Shown here: one piece after another, positions 1 to 4,567 of the stretch | How the letters are laid out: the number at the start of each line of letters is the position of its first letter | Position numbering within the stretch: position 1 is the stretch's first letter | Origin: Actinomycetes bacterium | GTDB taxonomy: Bacteria > Actinomycetota > Acidimicrobiia > Spongiisociales > UBA5794 | Assembly (NCBI GenBank): GCA_024275815.1 | Contig: JAJRYI010000354.1 | Location: 1 to 5,329, forward strand | Direction of reading: 5' to 3' | DNA length: 5,329 nucleotides | Made by a program: the position numbers and the translations under genes | Notes under the pieces: model-generated | What the model was told of the DNA's origin: nothing | Database searches by the model: none | The model's input: the letters and a program-made list of their open reading frames with translations, nothing else

Positions 1-153
1 CTCACCGTCGAGGACGGCAACCATCGTCATGCCCTCGGTGTCGTTCACCCACTCTTCGATCATGTCCGGGACGTAGTCGCCCCACTCGAAGGTGTCTCGC
101 GTGTACGCGGCGATCGCCGGGATGTCCTCATGTCGCGCGCGTCGAATCTCCAT
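1..153 (-). CDS. GNAT-family N-acetyltransferase, N-terminal part (runs off window)
   Basis: Only the first 51 codons are in the window; the rest lies beyond the left edge. The protein starts MEIRRARHEDIPAI, the beta1-alpha1 opening typical of GCN5-related N-acetyltransferases, followed by a W-G-D-Y-V-P segment (residues 24-29), a tryptophan in the next helix (W35) and the start of the next strand (MTMVAVLDGE, 42-51). The acetyl-CoA-binding motif (R/Q-x-x-G-x-G/A) would lie later and cannot be checked, so the substrate is unknown. The ATG was chosen because the GNAT fold begins there. An AAGG lies only 1 nt upstream, too close for a normal ribosome site, so translation may depend on coupling. 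The gene is 33 nt downstream of the E1 stop on the same strand and is probably co-transcribed with it. A role in branched-chain amino acid breakdown is not implied by the sequence. Confidence 0.75.
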   Translation of the reverse strand, partial: MEIRRARHEDIPAIAAYTRDTFEWGDYVPDMIEEWVNDTEGMTMVAVLDGE

Positions 154-170
154 GCCTTCAAGGGTAGAAC

Positions 171-185
171 CGAAGCGTCGCTTCG
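171..185 (-). repeat. small inverted repeat between E1 and GNAT genes
   Basis: A perfect 6-bp stem (CGAAGC/GCTTCG) with a 3-nt loop starts one base after the E1 stop codon. No T-run follows on the transcribed strand, so it does not look like an intrinsic terminator. It could be a transcript-stability or processing hairpin, or chance in GC-rich DNA. Confidence 0.35.
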
Positions 186-186
186 A

Positions 187-2217
187 CTACCAGCGGGCCA
201 GGGATCGGGCTTCCTCCACGATGCCTTCGACGTCGGGCATCAACTGCTTCTCGAGCGACGCCGCGAATGGGAAGGCGGGAACATCGGGTGCTGTGAACCG
301 TCGGATGGGTGCATCGAGCCACTCGAAGGACTTCTCGGCGATCTGGGCTGCAACCTCCGCGCCGTACCCCATGAACCGGTTGTCCTCGTGGACGATGAGA
401 ACCTTCGAGGTTCTCTCGACCGCCGCTTGGATCGATGGCCAGTCGAGCGGGCGCAGTGAGCGCAGGTCGAGCACGGTGACGTCGATGCCGTCTGCGGCGA
501 GGATGTCTGCGGCCTGAACGGAGAAGTGAGCCATCGTCCCGTACGCGATGATCGTCAGGTCGTCTCCGTCCCGGCGCAGCGCTGCCTTCCCGATCGGGAC
601 CACATGGCCACCCTTGGGGATCGGCCCGGTTGCCAGCCGGTACAGCTTCTTGGGTTCGAGCACCATCACCGGATCCGGGTCCTGTACTGCCGCCCGAAGC
701 AACCCGGCAGCATCTGCGGGTGTCGACGGTACGACGACCTTGAGGCCGGGTACGTGCGTGTAGAAGGCTTCGACCGACTGGCTGTGATAGAGGGCGCCAT
801 GGATGCCGCCCCCGTACGGCGTGCGGATCGTCAGGGGCAGTGTCCACTTCCCGTTGCTGCGGTAGTGCGTGCGAGCGACCTCCGAGACGATCTGGTCGAA
901 CGCGGGGTGGATGTAGTCGGCGAACTGGATCTCTGCCAGTGGTCGTGAGCCCGCTGCCGCCATGCCGATGCCGAGTCCGATCACGAGGGCCTCTGCGAGC
1001 GGCGTGTTGAAGGAGCGGTCCTCACCGAAGGCCTCCGTCAACCCGACCGTTGCTTTGAACACGCCGCCGGTCGGGTCTGCAACGTCCTCGCCGAAGATGA
1101 CCATGTCGTCGTACTCCGCCATGAGCTCGTGCAGCGTGGTGTTGACGGCCGAGATCATCGTGCCGACCTCGCCGTCGGGTTCCGGCTCGATCGTGGTCAC
1201 CGGCACCGTTGGAGTGATCGGGTTCGAGTAGAGATGACTCACGGCATCGGTCGGGTCGGCGGCCGCCTCGGTCGTCTTGACCGCTTCGGCGATCTGTGTC
1301 GTGACCTCTTCCTCGATCGTGCGTTCCATCTCAGCGGAGAGCAGACGTTGTTCGACGAGGTATTGGCGGAAGTTCGGGATCGGGTCCTTCCGTCGCCAGA
1401 GTTCGACTTCCTCTCGTGTGCGGTACAGCTTGTCGTCGTCGTCGGATGTGTGTGCGTAGTAGCGGTACGTCTTGGCTTCGATGAGCGTTGGTCCCTCACC
1501 GGCACGGGCTCGCGCAACGGCGGCAGCCATCGCCCCGTAGACATCGAGCACGTTGTTGCCGTCGACGACGACTCCCGCCATGCCGTAGCCCACAGCCCGG
1601 TCGGCGACCTGGCCGGCGACCTCGGATGCTGCAGGGACGGAGATCGCATAGAGGTTGTTCTGGATGAGGAATACCATCGGCAGCTTGTGGATACCCGCGA
1701 AGTTCATGGCTTCGTGCCAGTCGCCTTCCGAGGTCGATCCCTCGCCTCCGTCGACCACGACGATGCCGTCGGATCCACGACGTTGGAGGTCGTACGCGAT
1801 CCCGCACGCCTGTGGGTACTGCGATGCGATGACGGAACTCTGTGTGAACACGTTGAGGGCGGGTTCGGACCAGTGGTTGGGGAGCTGGCGGCCACCGCTC
1901 GATGTGTCCATCTCCTTGGAGAAGACCCCTGCGAAGACCTGTTCGGGAGTGATCCCGATCGTGAGGGCGAACGCGAGGTCGCGGTAGTACGGCATCGACC
2001 AGTCTTTCGATGGGTCGATGGCTGCTGCGGCACCGACCTGAGTCGCTTCGTGCCCCGAAACCGACACGACGAAGGGAACGCGACCCTGGCGGTTGAGGGC
2101 CCACATGCGTTCGTCGAGTCGTCGGGCGAGCAGCATCTTGCGGTACAGGTCGAGTAGGTCCTCATCGCTGAGTCCAAGCGCCGTGTGGTCGATCACGCTG
2201 TCAAGTCCCAAGGTCAC
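187..2217 (-). CDS. Branched-chain 2-oxo acid dehydrogenase E1, alpha and beta subunits fused
   Basis: This 676-aa protein is the ThDP-dependent E1 that decarboxylates 2-oxo acids and reductively acylates the lipoyl group of E2 in the cytosol. Residues 1-325 match E1-alpha: the ThDP/Mg motif runs from GGEG (157-160) to NN (187-188) and YAISVP (190-195). The AHTSDDDDKLYR loop (255-266) corresponds to the active-site and phosphorylation loop of BCKDH E1-alpha, with H256. After a Pro/Thr/Glu-rich linker (about 325-352), residues 354-676 match E1-beta: FGEDVADPTGG (375-385), the catalytic Glu in NTPLAEA (E409), QFADYIHPAFDQI (431-443) and GALYHSQSVEAF (474-485, H478). GEG rather than GDG, together with LYHSQS and EPKKLYR (521-527), favours branched-chain over pyruvate substrates. 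One uninterrupted frame covers both halves, so this is a genuine fusion. The start is GTG at 2215-2217, with GGAGG 6 nt upstream and 1 nt after the leucine dehydrogenase stop. Pyruvate or acetoin use is less likely. Confidence 0.92.
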   Translation of the reverse strand: MTLGLDSVIDHTALGLSDEDLLDLYRKMLLARRLDERMWALNRQGRVPFVVSVSGHEATQVGAAAAIDPSKDWSMPYYRDLAFALTIGITPEQVFAGVFSKEMDTSSGGRQLPNHWSEPALNVFTQSSVIASQYPQACGIAYDLQRRGSDGIVVVDGGEGSTSEGDWHEAMNFAGIHKLPMVFLIQNNLYAISVPAASEVAGQVADRAVGYGMAGVVVDGNNVLDVYGAMAAAVARARAGEGPTLIEAKTYRYYAHTSDDDDKLYRTREEVELWRRKDPIPNFRQYLVEQRLLSAEMERTIEEEVTTQIAEAVKTTEAAADPTDAVSHLYSNPITPTVPVTTIEPEPDGEVGTMISAVNTTLHELMAEYDDMVIFGEDVADPTGGVFKATVGLTEAFGEDRSFNTPLAEALVIGLGIGMAAAGSRPLAEIQFADYIHPAFDQIVSEVARTHYRSNGKWTLPLTIRTPYGGGIHGALYHSQSVEAFYTHVPGLKVVVPSTPADAAGLLRAAVQDPDPVMVLEPKKLYRLATGPIPKGGHVVPIGKAALRRDGDDLTIIAYGTMAHFSVQAADILAADGIDVTVLDLRSLRPLDWPSIQAAVERTSKVLIVHEDNRFMGYGAEVAAQIAEKSFEWLDAPIRRFTAPDVPAFPFAASLEKQLMPDVEGIVEEARSLARW

Positions 2218-2218
2218 G

Positions 2219-3274
2219 TCATGCCTCCATAGTGGCCGCAGCCGCGATTCTCTCCTCCGCGACGTGCTCTGCAGCGGTGTGGGTGCCGATATCGAGCCGG
2301 TCTGCGGTGGTGAGGATCTCTGTCAGGTTGTCGAAGATACGCTCGACCATCGCGTTGGCCTTGTCTGGCGAGTAGCCACCCTCTTCCGCTGCGATGTTGA
2401 TGATCCCCCCGGCGTTGACGACGAAGTCGGGCGCGTACAGGATCCCGGCGGCACGAAGCCGGTCTCCATCGTCTTCGACGGCGAGTTGGTTGTTCGCTGA
2501 ACCGACGACGGCGGCACAGCGAAGTTCGGGGATCGTTCGTTCGTTGAGGCCGCCACCGAGAGCGCATGGGGCGAAGATCTCGCACTCCACGTGGTGGATC
2601 TCATCGACGTCGACGACCTTTGCGCCGTACTCCCTGGCCGCGACCTCGGTAGCGGTCGTCTTGACGTCTGCGACGATCAGTTCGGCGCCGTATCCGGACA
2701 GGATCTCGACGAGGGCCATGCCGACCTTGCCGACACCCTTGATAGCGATGCGCTTGCCGACGAGGTCCTGGCTACCCCACAACCTGGCCGCAACAGCTCG
2801 CTGTGCGGCAGCGACACCGTGTGCAGTTGCCGGGGACGGATCGCCGGATCCGCAGTGCTCGTCGAGGAGCCCACGAACGTACCTCGTCTGGGTGGCGACG
2901 ATCTCCATGTTCGCGACCGTGGTTCCGACGTCTTCGGCCGTGATGTACTGGCCGCCGAGGCTCTCGACGAAACGTCCGTAGGCCAGGAAGAGGTCGTCGG
3001 AGCCGATCTCGGAGGGATCCCCGATGATCACAGCCTTCCCTCCGCCCAGTCGGAGTCCGGCACATGCCGCTTTGTACGTCATGCCCTTCGAGAGGCGGAG
3101 CACGTCGTCGAGCGCGTCTCGCTCCGACTTGTACGGGTAGAAGCGGGTCCCGCCGAGGGCAGGTCCGAGGACCGTACTGTGAATGGCGATGATGGACCGT
3201 AGCCCTGATGCGGGATCCATCCCGAAGTGCACCGACTGGTGGTGTTCGGATCCGATGGCGTCGAATACTCCCAA
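2219..3274 (-). CDS. bcd: Leucine (branched-chain amino acid) dehydrogenase
   Basis: NAD-dependent oxidative deamination of leucine, valine and isoleucine to their 2-oxo acids and ammonia, in the cytosol. The 351 aa are the usual family length and align without gaps in the key blocks to Bacillus LeuDH as I remember it. These include TVLGPALGGTR (34-44), GMTYK (K68), GLRLGGGK (K80, catalytic), ITAEDVGTTV (D115), the Rossmann motif GVGKVG (180-185) followed by VADV (D203, NAD ribose binding), IFAPCALGG (233-241), GSANNQL (258-264) and NAGGIIN (287-293). Substrate-pocket positions are L40, A113, I291 and I294; Bacillus has Val at the last two. The start is TTG at 3272-3274, with GGAGG 6 nt upstream. 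An in-frame TGA lies nine codons upstream with no other start between, and the first internal ATG (M19) would remove conserved sequence. It heads the operon and feeds 2-oxo acids to the E1 gene downstream. Valine dehydrogenase (vdh) is an alternative name; exact substrate preference is uncertain. Confidence 0.95.
   Translation of the reverse strand: MGVFDAIGSEHHQSVHFGMDPASGLRSIIAIHSTVLGPALGGTRFYPYKSERDALDDVLRLSKGMTYKAACAGLRLGGGKAVIIGDPSEIGSDDLFLAYGRFVESLGGQYITAEDVGTTVANMEIVATQTRYVRGLLDEHCGSGDPSPATAHGVAAAQRAVAARLWGSQDLVGKRIAIKGVGKVGMALVEILSGYGAELIVADVKTTATEVAAREYGAKVVDVDEIHHVECEIFAPCALGGGLNERTIPELRCAAVVGSANNQLAVEDDGDRLRAAGILYAPDFVVNAGGIINIAAEEGGYSPDKANAMVERIFDNLTEILTTADRLDIGTHTAAEHVAEERIAAAATMEA
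2224..2228 (-). promoter_or_regulatory. Ribosome binding site for fused E1
   Basis: GGAGG on the minus strand, inside the last codons of leucine dehydrogenase and 6 nt before the GTG at 2217. It decides the E1 start and implies translational coupling, since the upstream stop and this start are 1 nt apart. Confidence 0.8.
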
Positions 3275-3280
3275 GGCGGT

Positions 3281-3285
3281 CCTCC
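3281..3285 (-). promoter_or_regulatory. Ribosome binding site for leucine dehydrogenase (TTG start)
   Basis: GGAGG on the minus strand with 6-nt spacing to the TTG at 3274. Together with the upstream in-frame stop and absence of an ATG or GTG, it fixes the start. Confidence 0.8.
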
Positions 3286-3319
3286 GAGTCCAAACCGGTC
3301 ACTTCCGCTGTCCCCCCCA

Positions 3320-3325
3320 ATGTTA
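3320..3325 (-). promoter_or_regulatory. Candidate -10 element of the leucine dehydrogenase/E1 operon
   Basis: TAACAT on the minus strand fits the TAnnnT consensus. Transcription would start near 3311-3314, leaving a leader of about 37-40 nt that contains the GGAGG site. No good -35 is visible (GGCCCA at 17-nt spacing), which is common for actinobacterial or activator-dependent promoters. A run of seven G follows one base after the hexamer. Confidence 0.45.
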
Positions 3326-3327
3326 GC

Positions 3328-3360
3328 GACGGCCTCGCCGTCTGGGCCCCGCCGGCGAGG
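3328..3360. repeat. Overlapping inverted repeats in the divergent promoter region (candidate operator)
   Basis: Two dyads overlap. GACGGC-CTC-GCCGTC (3328-3342) has 6-bp arms and a 3-nt centre. CCTCGCCG (3333-3340) and CGGCGAGG (3353-3360) form perfect 8-bp arms around a 12-nt centre. They lie between the two candidate -10 boxes, upstream of both expected transcription starts, so a protein-binding site is more likely than an RNA structure. The centre of the larger dyad falls where the -35 of each divergent promoter is expected. GC-rich DNA makes chance dyads common. Confidence 0.45.
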
Positions 3361-3363
3361 GCT

Positions 3364-3369
3364 TAGGCT
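3364..3369 (+). promoter_or_regulatory. Candidate leaderless -10 for the 251-aa gene
   Basis: TAGGCT fits TAnnnT and ends 7 nt before the ATG at 3377, so the transcript could begin at the A of the start codon. Consistent with this, no convincing Shine-Dalgarno sequence precedes that ATG. Leaderless mRNAs are common in Actinomycetota. Confidence 0.45.
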
Positions 3370-3376
3370 GGCGGTC

Positions 3377-4132
3377 ATGATCGGAACCGCTTACCTGCGC
3401 GCCTACCTGCCTGCTTCCCGAATCGGGCCGTTGTCGCCACATCGACCCACCGTCCGATCCGGGTTCATGACCCAGAACGATCGATTCATGTGGGACGAGG
3501 ACCTCTCCGATGATGCCTTCTACACGGTGTGGCGCGCGACGCAGTACGCCTGTCCACGCAACGTCCGGGTACGGATGATCGAAGGCATCCTCGCCTTCGC
3601 GAACACGTACCCGGCTATGCCGCTGCTGAGCGAGGATGAGCGCCGCGCGTACAAGACGGAACTTCATCGTCTGCGGAGGGAGACAGGTCACTCACGGAGT
3701 CACATCCTGTCCAACGCGTGGCATGTTCCCCTTCGATGGTTCGCTGCGTTCCGTTCGACCGATCGGGAGGTGTACGACGCAGAGTCGGGCACGTCCATCC
3801 GGTATCGCGCGGCTGCCGGAGACGCGATCGACCGCCTCGGGTGGGCGCGCAACGTTCTCGACGGTGCGGGGTTCGCCGAGCAGATCGTCGACCGTGTACG
3901 GCACCTCGAGCGATGGATCGCTGAGTTCTCTGCGGATGCGATGATCGAGTTGGACTACGCAACAGTTGCCCGTTCGTTCCCGGACGCAGAGCTCGTATTC
4001 GATGAGTCTGCCGACGACGTGCGGGCCAGCCTTCTGGCACTCGAAGCCGACGACTTCGAGGCATCCCGCGAGGCGTACACCCGGGTTGCCCAACGGTGGG
4101 CTGCTGCCCAGTCGTTCACCTTGTCGAACTGA
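3377..4132 (+). CDS. Conserved-looking protein of unknown function (251 aa)
   Basis: I cannot assign a function. The protein starts MIGTAYLRAYLPASRIGPL, then is mostly helical and charged, with no signal peptide, membrane helix or recognisable catalytic motif. Distinct blocks are FMWDEDLSDDAFYTVW (37-52), YACPRNVRVRMIEGILAF (57-74), SHILSNAWHVPLRWFAAF (108-125), GTSIRYR (138-144), HLERWIAEF (176-184), MIELDYATVARSF (189-201) and RVAQRWAAAQ (236-245). From memory, it resembles a soluble hypothetical family seen in Actinomycetota, sometimes near leucine/valine dehydrogenase genes; this is not verified. The ATG at 3377 is preferred because a TAGGCT box sits 7 nt upstream. The frame stays open farther upstream to an ATG at 3227, but that would overlap the divergent gene and its promoter; a later ATG at 3467 would drop the MIGTAYLR segment. 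It is transcribed divergently from leucine dehydrogenase and may share its control region. Confidence 0.8.
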   Translation: MIGTAYLRAYLPASRIGPLSPHRPTVRSGFMTQNDRFMWDEDLSDDAFYTVWRATQYACPRNVRVRMIEGILAFANTYPAMPLLSEDERRAYKTELHRLRRETGHSRSHILSNAWHVPLRWFAAFRSTDREVYDAESGTSIRYRAAAGDAIDRLGWARNVLDGAGFAEQIVDRVRHLERWIAEFSADAMIELDYATVARSFPDAELVFDESADDVRASLLALEADDFEASREAYTRVAQRWAAAQSFTLSN

Positions 4133-4163
4133 GCGTCTACCGTTTGTTGGGCCACCGCGTCCC

Positions 4164-4169
4164 TAGCGT
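4164..4169 (+). promoter_or_regulatory. Weak candidate -10 for the small membrane protein gene
   Basis: TAGCGT fits TAnnnT and lies 13 nt before the ATG at 4183, in the 50-nt gap after the 251-aa gene. No clear -35 is visible. Read-through from the upstream gene is equally possible because no terminator is seen in the gap. Confidence 0.25.
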
Positions 4170-4182
4170 TTCTCGAGGTTCC

Positions 4183-4422
4183 ATGTCTACCGGCAAGTTC
4201 ATCGCTCTCTCCGTTGCGTGGGTGCTGGCGTCGCTGACCATGGGCGTAGTGGTCGCGGTGTTCTTAACGGAGATACTTCGCCTCGTCGGGATCGTCGAGA
4301 GCGGGTCGCCGGGGTACTCGACCTCGTTGAACGTCGTGACGTTCGGGACCTTCATAGCTTTGGTCGCGGTTCCGTTTATCTTCCGCAAGAGGTTCAACGA
4401 CAAGGATGCAGACGATGGTTGA
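4183..4422 (+). CDS. Small protein with two membrane helices (79 aa), function unknown
   Basis: Not recognised. The 79 aa contain two hydrophobic stretches, about residues 6-29 (FIALSVAWVLASLTMGVVVA region) and 49-67 (LNVVTFGTFIALVAVPFIF). They are separated by a loop of about 20 residues with E39, S40, G41 and P43. The C-terminus RKRFNDKDADDG begins with basic residues, so by the positive-inside rule both ends should face the cytoplasm. The first stretch is not followed by a signal-peptidase-like site, so it is more likely an anchor than a signal peptide. GAGG sits 4 nt before the ATG. The gene follows the 251-aa gene by 50 nt and overlaps the next small ORF by 8 nt. The two-helix hairpin could be a small transporter accessory or regulator, but nothing in the sequence settles this. 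Confidence 0.7.
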   Translation: MSTGKFIALSVAWVLASLTMGVVVAVFLTEILRLVGIVESGSPGYSTSLNVVTFGTFIALVAVPFIFRKRFNDKDADDG

Positions 4423-4558
4423 CGCATTCGGGACCACGTCGTGTGCCCCCGACTCGTACTGCGTTGACGCCGAGAACGCGACGGGGGCCTACGGTGTATT
4501 CGAGAAACCCGGCTTCACAGATATGTGGTGCGAGGCCATGGCCTCGGGGACGCCTTAG
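4415..4558 (+). CDS. Possible 47-aa acidic small protein bridging to malic enzyme
   Basis: A short ORF starts ATG at 4415, with AAGGA 8 nt upstream. It overlaps the end of the membrane protein gene by 8 nt and stops with TAG at 4556-4558, whose AG begins the AGGAGG site of the malic enzyme. It thus fills the gap exactly, as in a translationally coupled operon. About three quarters of its third codon positions are G or C, as expected for coding DNA here. The product begins MVDAFGTTSCAPDSYC, is acidic (seven D/E against one K), has three cysteines (C10, C16, C39) and ends MWCEAMASGTP. An in-frame ATG at 4406 could add three residues but lacks a site at good spacing. I recognise no family. It may be a real small protein or a chance ORF; it could not be a simple frameshifted tail of the membrane protein without losing that protein's own stop. 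Confidence 0.45.
   Translation: MVDAFGTTSCAPDSYCVDAENATGAYGVFEKPGFTDMWCEAMASGTP
4531..4546. repeat. 16-bp perfect palindrome upstream of malic enzyme
   Basis: CGAGGCCATGGCCTCG is a perfect 16-bp palindrome ending 21 nt before the malic enzyme ATG. It lies inside the candidate 47-aa ORF. It has no loop of its own, so as RNA it would pair poorly within one molecule; as DNA it resembles a homodimer binding site. No T-run follows, so it is not a terminator. Confidence 0.5.
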
Positions 4559-4562
4559 GAGG
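4557..4562 (+). promoter_or_regulatory. Ribosome binding site for malic enzyme
   Basis: AGGAGG with 5-nt spacing to the ATG at 4568, the strongest site in the window. It overlaps the TAG stop of the 47-aa ORF, which would allow terminating ribosomes to reinitiate. Confidence 0.85.
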
Positions 4563-4567
4563 ATCGC

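Noticed and set aside
158..847. 229-aa open frame on the minus strand in another frame of E1
   Set aside because: Arg/Pro/Gly-rich out-of-frame translation of the E1-beta coding region; a shadow.
1129..2157. 342-aa open frame on the plus strand
   Set aside because: It lies wholly antisense to the fused E1, whose motifs are unmistakable. The translation has no recognisable domain and is a by-product of GC-rich codon use.
187..2217. Frameshift or sequencing error joining separate E1-alpha and E1-beta genes
   Set aside because: The frame is continuous through a plausible linker, with no stop and no shift of frame between the two domains. Fused E1 proteins are known.
3227..3376. Upstream extension of the 251-aa gene to an ATG at 3227
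   Set aside because: It would run through the divergent promoter region and into the leucine dehydrogenase coding sequence. The added residues are low-complexity Pro/Ser/Arg, and a -10 box sits just before the ATG at 3377.
4464..4495. TTGACG and TACGGT as a malic enzyme promoter
   Set aside because: The -35 match is good, but the 20-nt spacer is long and both lie inside the candidate 47-aa ORF. Not strong enough to list as a promoter.
4531..4550. Intrinsic terminator before the malic enzyme
   Set aside because: The palindrome has no loop and is not followed by a T-run; it is too close to a strong ribosome site.
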